This document shows positions 8,920 through 17,601 of a stretch of DNA of 64,000 nucleotides, piece by piece. Each line of letters starts with the position of its first letter. Position 1 is the stretch's first letter. The notes beneath the pieces were generated by a model. The model was not told the origin of the DNA and did not search any database. It saw only the letters and a list, made by a program, of their open reading frames with translations. The stretch is from DAOUKH01 sp965207995 (lineage in GTDB: Bacteria > Chloroflexota > Dehalococcoidia > SHYB01), in NCBI GenBank assembly GCA_965207995.1, contig CBDBNG010000001.1, forward strand, positions 310,001 to 374,000, read 5' to 3'. A program made the position numbers and the translations under genes.

Positions 8920-9389
8920 GGGGCTTCGCCGTCAATTGTAGCGCGGGGGCGCTAGGGGTGGGGCCTGCCTCCGCGAGGCGGTTCGGGGGATGGGGACGGG
9001 CGATTCGTGAATCGCCCCTACAGGGGAGCGGTGGCGGCTTCGATGGCCGGTGGCGGTGATCATGGGCCCCTCATCTCAATCTTCTCCCAGGGGGAGAAGA
9101 GGCCGGAGGGGACCGCCGCACCCCGCCCCGGCCCGCCCTCAGTCCCTCCCAGAGGGAGGGAGGTTTAACGCGGCTCCCCCAGAGGGGGAAAGGGTTTGGG
9201 GGGCGGGCGATTCGTGAATCGCCCCTACAGGGGAGCGACGGTGGCTTCGATGGGCCGTGGCGGTGATCAGGGATTGGGCGACCACAAGAGTCGCCCCTAC
9301 ATGGATGATCCCCTGCTGCCGTCACGGTCTATGCAAGGGCTTCCGGGGGGAGAAGAGGGTTAGGGAGGGGGCGACCACAAGGGTCGCCC
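8920..9389. repeat. 470-bp gap made of repeat elements
   Basis: Contains family A copies at 8998-9028, 9205-9235, 9276-9305 and 9369-9397, the last overlapping the end of yqeY. Family C is at about 9067-9105 and family B palindromes at about 9141-9192. No coding sequence seen on either strand. This is the densest cluster of family A elements in the window. Confidence 0.85.
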
Positions 9390-9839
9390 CTACAGGGAGG
9401 CGAGGAGGTCGGTGACGGTTTGGTTGACGAGCTTGCCTTCGGCCCGGCCTTTGACCTTGGGCATGAGCTGGCCCATCACCTTGCCTTTGTCGGCGGGGCC
9501 GGATGCGCCGACCGCCGAGGCGATTTCTTCCGCCAGGGCGCGGATGTCCTCGGCGGTGAGCTGCTCGGGGAGGTAGGCGAGCAGGAGGGCGAGCTCGGCC
9601 TCTTCTTTGTCGGCGAGCTCGGCGCGGTCTTGTTGACGGAAGACCTCGATGCTCTCGCGGTGCTGGCGGGCCAGCCGCGTGATGACCTCTTCGATGGCCT
9701 GGTCGTCGAATTCCGCGCCCTTGCGGCTCTCCTCGGTGTCGACCGTGGACTTGATCTGCCGCACCGTGTCCATCCGGGTGCGGTCGCGGGCGCGCATGGC
9801 CTCCTTGAGGTCGGCGTCGAGCTGTTCGCGGAGGCCCAT
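9390..9839 (-). CDS. yqeY: GatB/YqeY domain protein
   Basis: 149 residues, the full family length. MGLREQLDADLKEAMRARD at the start, LAYLPEQLTAEDI in the middle and VMGQLMPKVKGRAEG near the end are the YqeY signature. The domain is shared with the tRNA-binding tail of amidotransferase GatB, but the cellular role of stand-alone YqeY is unclear. It starts immediately after the rpsU stop, the classical rpsU-yqeY pairing. Its last codons and stop (TAG at 9392-9390) lie within a family A repeat, so the repeat now forms the C-terminus. Confidence 0.92.
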   Translation of the reverse strand: MGLREQLDADLKEAMRARDRTRMDTVRQIKSTVDTEESRKGAEFDDQAIEEVITRLARQHRESIEVFRQQDRAELADKEEAELALLLAYLPEQLTAEDIRALAEEIASAVGASGPADKGKVMGQLMPKVKGRAEGKLVNQTVTDLLASL

Positions 9840-10034
9840 CTACGATTGCCGCCGGCTCTGGCGGGCGCTCTTGCGGCGCTTGGCGGCTTCCTTCTTCTTG
9901 CGCTTGGTGCTTGGCTTCTCAAAGTGCTCGCGCCGGCGCGCCTCAGCCAGGATGCCGTCCTGCTGAACGCGCTTGTTGAAGCGGCGCAGCATCGAATCGA
10001 ATGCTTCTTCGGGTCCGAGCTTTACTTCGACCAC
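9840..10034 (-). CDS. rpsU: 30S ribosomal protein S21
   Basis: 64 residues from a GTG at 10034: VEVKLGPEEAFDSMLRRF at the N-terminus, then a very basic tail (STKRKKKEAAKRRKSARQSR). It is a small-subunit protein that helps base pairing with the Shine-Dalgarno. The GTG is chosen over an ATG 18 codons upstream because GGGGAGGTG lies just before it and because S21 proteins begin at this residue. It is followed at once by yqeY and preceded by the rluD-type gene. Confidence 0.93.
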   Translation of the reverse strand: MVEVKLGPEEAFDSMLRRFNKRVQQDGILAEARRREHFEKPSTKRKKKEAAKRRKSARQSRRQS

Positions 10035-10084
10035 GCTCTCACCTCCCCTCTCTTCACGAAATGAGCCCAGGTTCGGCGCTGGGC

Positions 10085-11020
10085 TCAACGGGTAGTATAG
10101 GGGCGTCCTTTTTCAGGTGTCAACGGCGTCAGGGCGTCGAGCGCCGCCGCGAGGTCGGCGGGAAGGGGCGACTCCAGCGCGAGCCGCTCGCCCGTCCTTG
10201 GGTGGTCGACTTCGAGCCCCGCGGCGTGGAGGAAGTGCCGCGCCAGCAGCGGCGACTTGCCGCCGTAGAGGGCGTCGCCGACGAGCGGGTGTCCGATCGA
10301 GGCAAGGTGCGCCCGTATCTGGTGGGTGCGGCCGGTGAGAGGGCGGACCTCGAGGAGCGTTACCCCCTTGAACACGGCGGCGGTGCGGTAGCCGGTGCTG
10401 GCCTCACGTCCGCCGTCGACGGGGGCGATGCGCTTGCGGTGACGAGGGTCGCGGCCCAAGGGCGCATCGATGCTCCCCTCGGAAGGCTTGGGACGTCCCT
10501 TCACCAGCGCCAGGTACATCTTCGACACGGTGCGCGCCTTGAACTGGCCGGTGAGCGAGCGGTGGGCGGCCGCGTTCTTCGCCACGGCGATCAGGCCGGA
10601 GGTGTCCTTGTCGAGCCGGTGGACGATGCCGGGTCGCTCGACGCCGCCGATGCCCACGAGGTCGGGGCAGTGCGCCAGCAGGGCGTGGACCAGCGTGCCC
10701 CGGGGATGGCCGGGGGCGGGGTGCACCGTCATGCCCGCGGGCTTGTCGATGACGATCAGGTCGGCGTCCTCATGGACGACGGCGAGGTCGACGGGCTCCG
10801 GCGTGAGGTCGAGGCGTTCGGGGTCGGGGATGACCACCGAGACGAGGTCGCCGCCCCGGAGCGCGTAGGCGGGCTTGGTCTCAAAGCCGTTGACGGTGAC
10901 AAGACCGTCGGCGATGAGCTTTTTGGCGTAGGAGCGGGAGAGATCGGGGGCTTGCGTGCCCAGGAATGCGTCGACTCGTGGCCGCCCCGGCGGCGCGGTG
11001 AAGGAGCGCGTCTCCGGCAT
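10085..11020 (-). CDS. rluD: RluA/RluD-family 23S rRNA pseudouridine synthase
   Basis: 311 residues. An S4 RNA-binding domain (RSYAKKLIADGLVTVNG) covers about residues 30-75. The RluA catalytic domain follows with HRLDKDTSGLIAVAKN, where the Asp is the nucleophile, and GRTHQIRAHLASIGHPLVGD. Members convert specific uridines in 23S rRNA to pseudouridine. The exact site and the D subtype are inferred from domain order. Its start overlaps the lspA stop, a standard lspA-rluD arrangement. Confidence 0.92.
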   Translation of the reverse strand: MPETRSFTAPPGRPRVDAFLGTQAPDLSRSYAKKLIADGLVTVNGFETKPAYALRGGDLVSVVIPDPERLDLTPEPVDLAVVHEDADLIVIDKPAGMTVHPAPGHPRGTLVHALLAHCPDLVGIGGVERPGIVHRLDKDTSGLIAVAKNAAAHRSLTGQFKARTVSKMYLALVKGRPKPSEGSIDAPLGRDPRHRKRIAPVDGGREASTGYRTAAVFKGVTLLEVRPLTGRTHQIRAHLASIGHPLVGDALYGGKSPLLARHFLHAAGLEVDHPRTGERLALESPLPADLAAALDALTPLTPEKGRPYTTR

Positions 11021-11529
11021 CAGCCGGGGCCTTCCGGCGCCGGACCGGCGCGCTCTCCGTCGGCCTTGGACGCCAGGAGGACGCGGAGGACGATGATCAC
11101 GATGCCGATGACGACGGAAGAGTCGGCGACGTTGAAGACGGGGTAGTGGGGAAACTCGATCATGTCGGTGACGTGGCCGTCGCGGATGCGGTCGGCGAGG
11201 TTGCTGACCGCGCCGCCGAGGATCATGCCCATGGCGGCACTGATGACGAAACTCGACCCGGCGGCCTGCCGGAAGAAATAGACCATGAAGGCGATGGCCA
11301 CGATCGAGGCGATGATGAGGAGGAAGGTCTGACCGTCGAAGAGGCCGAAGGCGCTGCCGCTGTTCTTGATGTGGGTGAAGCGCACCGGCCAGTCGGGCCA
11401 GATCTCGCCGATGTCGAGCCGCGCGCGGGTCACGAACTTGGTGACCTGATCGAAGACGACGATAAGGGCGAAGAGGAAAGCGGCGAGGATGAGCCTGCTC
11501 CGGCGGGAGGAGCGCGGCGGGTCGTCCAT
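11020..11529 (-). CDS. lspA: Lipoprotein signal peptidase (signal peptidase II)
   Basis: 169 residues with four hydrophobic segments. The aspartic protease signatures are GGAVSNLADRI and FNVADSSVVIG, the two catalytic Asp residues being in NLAD and NVAD. It removes signal peptides from prolipoproteins at the lipobox Cys in the inner membrane. This fits the lipoproteins predicted in this window (14760, 50718). It is first in the run lspA-rluD-rpsU-yqeY. The charged C-terminal tail is longer than usual. Confidence 0.95.
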   Translation of the reverse strand: MDDPPRSSRRSRLILAAFLFALIVVFDQVTKFVTRARLDIGEIWPDWPVRFTHIKNSGSAFGLFDGQTFLLIIASIVAIAFMVYFFRQAAGSSFVISAAMGMILGGAVSNLADRIRDGHVTDMIEFPHYPVFNVADSSVVIGIVIIVLRVLLASKADGERAGPAPEGPG

Positions 11530-11765
11530 AACGGTTCTAGTATACGCGGCGGCGCGCGCCCTCTCTCAGTCTGTCCCAGAGGGAGAGCGGCTTTTCCTAG
11601 CCTTGGCCAAGCCCCGCGAGGCCGTTCGGGGGTGGGGACGGGCGATTCGCGAATCGCCCCTACAGGGGATCGGAGGGCCCCTCATCTCAATCTTCTCCCG
11701 TGGAGAGAAGAGGGGAGACCGCGCCGCCCCGGCCCTCTCTCAGTCTCTCCCAGAGGGAGAGAGGC
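11530..11765. repeat. Repeat-filled gap upstream of lspA
   Basis: Family D/B remnants lie at about 11550-11595, a family A element at 11640-11669, family C at about 11677-11712 and family B (TCTCTCCCAGAGGGAGAG) at about 11742-11762. No gene seen. Confidence 0.8.
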
Positions 11766-12413
11766 TTAAGGGGAGCGTTCCAGGAGGGTGGAGAAGAAGG
11801 CGCCCACGGCTTCGGCGATGTCGGCTTCGTAGCCGCCCATGAAGTGGTCGGCCCCGGCGAGGGCGCGGAGGTGGGCCTCGCCCTCCATGCGCTCGACGAC
11901 GGCGCGGACCTCGTCGGCGTGGGCGAAGGCGTCCCCGTCGCCGGCGACGATGAGCTTCGGCTTGGCGTAGTCAAGGATGTCGGGACGCGCGAGACCCTGC
12001 AGAGGCGGGGCTACCGCCGCGACGCCGAGGGCGTCGTCGAGGTAGGGCGCCAGGGAGAGGGCGATGTTGGCGCCTAAGGAGTAGCCCGCGATGGCGACCC
12101 TCACCGGATCAATGGCATCGTGCTCCCGGAGGGCGGCGAAGGCGGCGAGGGCGTCGTCGCGTTCGCCCACTCCTTCGGAGTAGGTCCCCGTGCTGCGTCC
12201 GGCGCCCCGGAAGTTGAAGCGCAGGGCGGCGATGCCCTGGGCCAGCAATCCTTGGATGATGGCGACGACGACGTTGTTGCGCATGTCGCCGCCGTACTGG
12301 GGGTGCGGGTGGCAGACCACGACGCCGCCGAAAGGCGCGCCGCTATCGGGCAGCACGAGCTCGGCTTCGAGGACGACGTCGCCGTTGGGGATGGTAAGAG
12401 GTTCGGTTCGCAC
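11766..12413 (-). CDS. Alpha/beta hydrolase (dienelactone-hydrolase-like)
   Basis: 215 residues. HPHPQYGGDMRNNVV at about residue 35 and NFRGAGRSTG at about 68 form the oxyanion region. GYSLGAN is the nucleophile elbow (Ser at about 113). GDGDAFAH holds the likely Asp, and GADHFMGG the catalytic His. Members hydrolyse esters or lactones; the substrate is unknown. This is a common single-domain cytosolic type. Confidence 0.88.
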   Translation of the reverse strand: MRTEPLTIPNGDVVLEAELVLPDSGAPFGGVVVCHPHPQYGGDMRNNVVVAIIQGLLAQGIAALRFNFRGAGRSTGTYSEGVGERDDALAAFAALREHDAIDPVRVAIAGYSLGANIALSLAPYLDDALGVAAVAPPLQGLARPDILDYAKPKLIVAGDGDAFAHADEVRAVVERMEGEAHLRALAGADHFMGGYEADIAEAVGAFFSTLLERSP

Positions 12414-12435
12414 GGCTACGTGTGGGTAGGTGGGT

Positions 12436-12963
12436 CTAGGCCGCCGGCTCGGCGGCGGGGTTCTCGCACTGCATTTCGAAGGTGTTGCGAAGGGGGCCGA
12501 GGAGCCCGATGCGGAGCCAGGCCTGATAGATGCGGTCGGTCAGCGCGTCGGAATCGCCGGGGCGGTGCACGTCGACGACGGTGAGCTGCCATTCGGGATG
12601 GTCGCGCGCCGCCGACTCGAAGCCGGCGAGCAGTCGTTCCCACTCCTCGACGCTCGACACCCTGAAGCCGAAGTGGTCGGCGAAGTCGGCGGGACTCTGT
12701 TCCAACGACACGAGGGCGCGGTCGAGGTCGGGGACGCTCCGGCGCACCCGCTTCATCACGGCGGCGATCTCTCCACAGGCCTCGACAGGGCGGACGAAGA
12801 CGCAGCCGGAATCGTCGCCGGCGCCGATGCGGTAGCCGACGAGGTCGTCGCGCTTGACGTAACGCTGCCAGGGCAGAACCGCCTCGATGCAGGTGTCGAG
12901 CGCGTCCAGGTTCTCCGGCGGCACGGCGAAGTTCATGTGGTTGACGTAGGTGGTTGATCGCAT
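12436..12963 (-). CDS. VOC-like protein of unknown function
   Basis: 175 residues. VNHMNFAVPPENLDALDTC resembles the start of a vicinal oxygen chelate (glyoxalase-like) module. A second weak half with DHFGFRVSSVEEWERLLAGF follows and could be its partner. The His and Glu metal ligands are not certain. I chose ATG 12963 because upstream codons look non-coding and the protein then starts close to the first strand. Function unknown. Confidence 0.6.
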   Translation of the reverse strand: MRSTTYVNHMNFAVPPENLDALDTCIEAVLPWQRYVKRDDLVGYRIGAGDDSGCVFVRPVEACGEIAAVMKRVRRSVPDLDRALVSLEQSPADFADHFGFRVSSVEEWERLLAGFESAARDHPEWQLTVVDVHRPGDSDALTDRIYQAWLRIGLLGPLRNTFEMQCENPAAEPAA

Positions 12964-13118
12964 CGTCGGGGCTCCGTGGTCGGCGGCCAGGATAAGGAGG
13001 ACGCGGCGCGGGGTCAAACGGGCGGGTGTCGTTGACCGAGGATGCCTATGCGAGTACTGTAATCGCACACGATGGCTTTGACATTAGGTGACTTCTCTAG
13101 TCCATCGGGAGGGTTCCG

Positions 13119-13340
13119 ATGACGCAAATCACGGCTCGCGTATCGGACGAACTGGCCCTGTCGCTCGACGCGGCTGCCGCGCAGCTCAAGCGCAGCCGAG
13201 CCGATGTGGTCCGCCTGGCCTTGGAGAGGTATCTGGAGGACTTCGACGACCTTTCCGTGGCGCTCGACCGGCTGCGGGACCCGTCGGACCCTGTTCTTGA
13301 CTGGGATGAAGTCAAGCGTGAGCTACTCGCTCAGGATTAA
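13119..13340 (+). CDS. Ribbon-helix-helix antitoxin-like protein
   Basis: 73 residues. TQITARVSDELALSLDAAA forms the strand and first helix of an RHH DNA-binding domain (CopG/RelB type). A helical acidic tail ending DWDEVKRELLAQD would bind the toxin. It overlaps the next gene by about 23 nt, the usual antitoxin-toxin order. GGAGGG lies before the ATG. A TTGACA at 13078-13083 may belong to its promoter, with an unclear -10. Such antitoxins normally repress their own promoter. Confidence 0.82.
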   Translation: MTQITARVSDELALSLDAAAAQLKRSRADVVRLALERYLEDFDDLSVALDRLRDPSDPVLDWDEVKRELLAQD

Positions 13341-13575
13341 GGGGAGCGCGGCCAAGGAGCTTGCGAGCATTCCGAAACCGGCACGGTCCCGCATAGTCGC
13401 TGCCGTAGAGCGGCTCGGTGATCACCCATTGGCCGGCACACTTCTCAAGGGTGGATTGCGCGGGTTGCGGCGTTTGCGGGTCGGCGACTACCGCATCGTC
13501 TACGAGGTTTTGGACGGCGAGCTTGTCGTCCTGGTGGTGCGAGTCGCACACCGCCGCGAAGCTTACCGCGCTTGA
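13318..13575 (+). CDS. RelE/ParE-superfamily toxin
   Basis: 85 residues from GTG 13318 (MSYSLRIKGSAAKELASIPK). The core GLRGLRRLRVGDYRIVYEV and the final VVRVAHRREAY match the RelE/ParE beta-sheet core and C-terminal strand. RelE-type members cut mRNA in the ribosome, ParE-type poison gyrase, and sequence alone does not decide which. The GTG overlapping the antitoxin is preferred over an upstream ATG at 13306 because the conserved first strand starts there. Confidence 0.82.
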   Translation: MSYSLRIKGSAAKELASIPKPARSRIVAAVERLGDHPLAGTLLKGGLRGLRRLRVGDYRIVYEVLDGELVVLVVRVAHRREAYRA

Positions 13576-13593
13576 GGCGCCACGCCGCCGCCC

Positions 13594-14619
13594 CTACGGG
13601 ATCAGCACCGCGCGGCCAGTGAGGGCGCGGTCGAGGAGGAGTTGGTGGACGCGGGCGGCGTCGGCGAGGGGGAAGGGGGTGACGACGGGGCGGACGGCGC
13701 CGGTGTCGATCAAGGTGAGGGCCTCGATGAGGTCGGCCTTGTTGGCGCCGGTCATGCCCATGAGGCGTGCGTCCTTGAACAGGAGCTCGGCGGGGTTGAG
13801 CGAGACCTGCCCATCGCCCATCTCTCCGATGAAGACGAGCCGCCCGTATTGGCCCAGGCTCTGGAAGGCGGCGTCGAAGGCCCGCGAGCCGAGGGAGTCG
13901 AGGACGACGTCGGCGCCGGCGTCTTCAGTGAGGGCGAGGACCTCCCAGTGGAAGTCGAGGTCGGGGCTGACGATGACGTGGTCGGCGCCGGCCTCAAGGA
14001 GGGCGGCTTCCTTGGCCGGCGACGTGGTGACGGCGAAGACGCGGGCTCCCTTGGCCTTCAGGATGCCGACGCCGTGGATACCGATGCCGCCTCCCGCGCC
14101 GGTGACGACGGCGGTCTCTCCCGGCTGGGGTTGGGCGAGGTCGCGGACAGCGCGGAGGACGACGCCGATGGGACAGGCGGCGATGGCGGCGTGATCCAGG
14201 GGGACGGCGTCGGGGACGCGCACAAGGCTCGCCGCGGCGACGGCGACGCGCTCGGCGTAGCCTCCGTCGACGCCGTGGCCGATGCCACGGCCCTGAAGGC
14301 AGCGGTGCTCGCGGCCGGCGCGGCAGCGATCGCAGACGCCGCAGCTGTTGGTGAGAATCGAGGCGACGCGCTCGCCGGGAACGAGGTCGCCGACCTCGGC
14401 ACCGACCTTCTCGACGACGCCGGCTATCTCGTGGCCGAGGATGAGGCGCTCCTTGACGCCGCGCCGGAGTTGCCCCCGCATGACGGCGACGTCGTGGTGG
14501 CAGACGCCGGCGGCGGCGACCTTGACGAGCGCCTCGCGGGGGCCGGGACGCGGCGTCTCGACCTCTTGGAGGCGGAGGCCGTCGGGCGACCCGGGCTGCT
14601 CCAGTACGACGGCTTTCAT
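13594..14619 (-). CDS. Zinc-binding alcohol dehydrogenase, MDR superfamily
   Basis: 341 residues. GVCHHDVAVMRG and LGHEIAGVVEKVG give the catalytic zinc ligands. CGVCDRCRAGREHRC carries the four structural-zinc cysteines. VTGAGGGIGIHGV is the cofactor-binding loop. It resembles acryloyl-CoA-reductase-like or NAD(P)-dependent alcohol dehydrogenases; the substrate is unknown. The stop (TAG at 13596-13594) sits in a GCCCCTACGGG remnant that looks like the end of a family A repeat. Confidence 0.88.
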   Translation of the reverse strand: MKAVVLEQPGSPDGLRLQEVETPRPGPREALVKVAAAGVCHHDVAVMRGQLRRGVKERLILGHEIAGVVEKVGAEVGDLVPGERVASILTNSCGVCDRCRAGREHRCLQGRGIGHGVDGGYAERVAVAAASLVRVPDAVPLDHAAIAACPIGVVLRAVRDLAQPQPGETAVVTGAGGGIGIHGVGILKAKGARVFAVTTSPAKEAALLEAGADHVIVSPDLDFHWEVLALTEDAGADVVLDSLGSRAFDAAFQSLGQYGRLVFIGEMGDGQVSLNPAELLFKDARLMGMTGANKADLIEALTLIDTGAVRPVVTPFPLADAARVHQLLLDRALTGRAVLIP

Positions 14620-14759
14620 GGCGGTGCTTTCGGGTGAGTAACGGAAGGCGGCGCCATGCTATCATAGGACGCCGCCGGCCCCTGATGGCCGGACGCTATC
14701 CTGAAGGAAACAGACTGCCGAGCGGCGCCGTGCGGCCCGCTCTCCCGGAGGCTCCCCCG

Positions 14760-15458
14760 ATGCTTCGCGTCCCCTTTGCCGCGCTTCGTTCAAGGATGAT
14801 CTTTGGGGCGGCCATGCTGCTCGCCACGGCCGTGCTCGTTGCCGCCTGCGGCGGCGACGACCCCGAACCCACGCCGACCCCGCTCCGCGTGGAGACGGCC
14901 ACGCCCACGGCGGCGGCGGGCGACACCTCGGCGGGACCGTCGCCGACAGCGGGCCCGCAGGAGTACGACGGCCCGCCGGACCTTGTCATCGACACGAGCA
15001 AGGACTACTACGCGACCTTCGTCACCGAGCGCGGGGAGTTCCGGCTGCGCCTCTTCGACGACCAAGTGCCGCGCACCGTGAACAACTTCGTATTCTTGGC
15101 GCGGGACGGTTTCTATAACGGCGTCACGTTCCACCGCGTCATTCCGGGCTTCATGGCCCAAGGCGGCGATCCAACCGGCACCGGCGGCGGCAGCCCCGGC
15201 TACCGGTTCGACGACGAGTTCCACCCCGACCTGGTCCACAACGCGGGTGTGATCTCGATGGCGAACTCCGGCCCCAATACCAACGGAAGCCAGTTCTTCA
15301 TCACCTTCGTTCCCACGCCGCACCTCGACGGGGGGCATGCGGTGTTCGGTGAGGTCGTGGAGGGCATGGACGTAGTCAACAGCATTTCGCCGCGCGACCC
15401 GGCCACCGCCATCGAACCCGGCGACGTGATCTACACGATTCTGATCGAAGAGGTCTAG
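14760..15458 (+). CDS. Cyclophilin-type peptidyl-prolyl isomerase lipoprotein
   Basis: 232 residues from ATG 14760. The N-terminus is a lipoprotein signal (ALRSRMIFGAAMLLATAV, then LVAAC with the lipid-bearing Cys). A Thr/Pro/Ala-rich linker and a cyclophilin domain from about residue 75 follow. VTFHRVIPGFMAQGGDP, ANSGPNTNGSQFFITF and HLDGGHAVFGEV are the catalytic signature, including the active-site Arg and Phe. It would help proteins fold outside the membrane. GGAGG upstream supports this start over an upstream ATG at 14691. It is followed by a cytosolic paralogue after 62 nt. Confidence 0.92.
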   Translation: MLRVPFAALRSRMIFGAAMLLATAVLVAACGGDDPEPTPTPLRVETATPTAAAGDTSAGPSPTAGPQEYDGPPDLVIDTSKDYYATFVTERGEFRLRLFDDQVPRTVNNFVFLARDGFYNGVTFHRVIPGFMAQGGDPTGTGGGSPGYRFDDEFHPDLVHNAGVISMANSGPNTNGSQFFITFVPTPHLDGGHAVFGEVVEGMDVVNSISPRDPATAIEPGDVIYTILIEEV

Positions 15459-15520
15459 GGCCGACGAAGGCCCTCGTTCCGGCCCCTCCGAAAAGGCCGC
15501 TAGTCCTGAAGGGAGTTTCC

Positions 15521-16021
<501 letters not shown>

Positions 16022-16162
16022 CCCGCTGACGAAGGGTGGGAGCAGCGCCTTACGGGCGCTCGCGCGCCTCACGGCGCGCGCCCTCTCTCAAATCTCCCCC
16101 ACAGGGGGAGAGGCTTGCGGTTGGCGCCCCGTGCCAGCCGTTGGCGGTTGGCGCGGGGCCCC
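16022..16162. repeat. Repeat block between PPIase and DUF4340 genes
   Basis: A family D mosaic starts at about 16037 (AGCAGCGCC, GGGCGCTCGCGCGCC, GGCGCGCGCCCTCTCTCAA, CCCCCACAGGGGGAGAGG). A family C block begins at about 16158 and continues into the 3' end of the convergent DUF4340 gene. Confidence 0.75.
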
Positions 16163-17218
16163 TCATCTCAATCTTCTCCCCACGGGAGAAGAGGCAGGAC
16201 CTCCCGGCCCAGGCCCTTTCCGGCACGCCTCGCCGGAGTCGTCGCTGTCTTCGGCGGGAGGGGCGATGGGTGGGTTGAGGATGAGGTTGGCGAAGGTGTC
16301 GCCCCAACCTCTGTCGATCAGGATGACCGGATTGGAGCCGTTGATCCGGGCGTATTGGCGCGCGCCGTCGGGTGTCTGTCCGCCTAGCCGCACCTCGGCG
16401 GGCCCATAGTTCTTGAAGTAAAACCTGACCACGGTGACGGGCTCGTCGAGGCCGTAGGGTTCCAGGCTCACCGGCGGACCCTCAGTCTCATAGCGGAAGC
16501 GTGTGTCGGTGAGGAGGTCGAGCACAGACTCCCAACGCTCCACATCGACGGGGTCGCCTTTAGATGAGTCGAAGCGCCAGATGCCCTCGTCGTCGACGGC
16601 CCACAACTGCCTATTGCCTTGGTGCTCGACGCTCACCGCCTTCACCACGCTGTCGGCGGACCAGAGGATCTGGTGGGGCGGCTCACGCACGAGTTTCGTC
16701 AGCGCGTCGCCCCAATTGGAGTCGATCAGATAGACCGCTGGGTCATCGTCCTTCTGGGCGTAGTGTTCCCCACCGTCGGGTGTCCTGTCGCCGAGGCGCA
16801 CTTCCCACCGGATTCCTACGCTCTCCATGCCGATCCGGATGACGGTTTCGGGTGAGGCCAAGCCATAGCGGTCGAGGTGGGCGACGGCGACGGCGAGCTC
16901 GCGGCAGTGCTGCGGGCCCCAGAGCAGGAGGGTGACGCCGCGCCAGATGGCGGGGTCGACGGGGTCGCCGTCGGTCGTGTCGAAGTACCAGCGGCGGTTG
17001 TCGTCCCTGACCCAGGTCTGCTCCTGGGCCCCGGTGCGGATCGAGACATAATTGATCAAGTCGTCGTCGTGGAAGGAATGTCCACACCCGTAAGGAGAGC
17101 GCTGGATGCGGATGCGGTCGGGCGTGTCGGGATCGTCGTTGGCCACGATGATGGCGGAGACTGCCGCCACGACGGCCAGTACGACGACGAAGGCGATTGC
17201 GCGGCGGTGCTTGGTCAT
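16163..17218 (-). CDS. DUF4340 domain protein with repeat-derived C-terminus
   Basis: 351 residues. One N-terminal membrane helix (AIAFVVVLAVVAAVSAIIVA) is followed by two DUF4340-type repeats with WVRDDNRRWYFD and LWAVDDEGIWRFD, each followed by a DPVD..W segment. It is anchored outside the membrane, function unknown. Genes of this type accompany GldG-like ABC systems, as here. It is a tandem paralogue of the gene at 17602. The last residues (ASSPVGRRLR) are encoded by a family C repeat, so the original C-terminus was probably replaced or extended. Confidence 0.85.
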   Translation of the reverse strand: MTKHRRAIAFVVVLAVVAAVSAIIVANDDPDTPDRIRIQRSPYGCGHSFHDDDLINYVSIRTGAQEQTWVRDDNRRWYFDTTDGDPVDPAIWRGVTLLLWGPQHCRELAVAVAHLDRYGLASPETVIRIGMESVGIRWEVRLGDRTPDGGEHYAQKDDDPAVYLIDSNWGDALTKLVREPPHQILWSADSVVKAVSVEHQGNRQLWAVDDEGIWRFDSSKGDPVDVERWESVLDLLTDTRFRYETEGPPVSLEPYGLDEPVTVVRFYFKNYGPAEVRLGGQTPDGARQYARINGSNPVILIDRGWGDTFANLILNPPIAPPAEDSDDSGEACRKGPGPGGPASSPVGRRLR

Positions 17219-17601
17219 ATGCGCCGTTCGGTCGGGGCTCCGGTTGCTCTTGAGGCCCTACGCGCGGCGGACGGGGCCGGTTTTGCGGGGCCCTGACGGT
17301 GCCTAGCCAGTGGCGGTTGTCAGGGGGCCCCTCATCTCAATCTTCTCCCGTGGGGAGAAGAGGTTCCGGAGGGAACCGCCAAGCCCCGCCCCGGCCCTCT
17401 CTCAATCTCTCCCAAAGGGAGAGAGGTTTAAGGGGGTGTCTCCCAGAGGGAGAGAGGTTTAGGCCGCCGCGGCAATGGTGGCGGACTTCGGCGAACCACA
17501 TCTGGTAATGGGGGGCGGGCGCGTCGCGACGCGCCCCTACAGGGGAGGGGGACGGGCACTCAAGGGGCGGCGCCCCTAGGGGCACTGCGCAGGCCGTCCG
17601 C
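17219..17601. repeat. Repeat-filled gap between the two DUF4340 genes
   Basis: Family C is at about 17331-17362, family B palindromes at about 17397-17461 and a family A element (GGGCGCGTCGCGACGCGCCC plus CTACAGGGG) at 17517-17546. No separate gene seen. The operon probably reads through it. Confidence 0.8.
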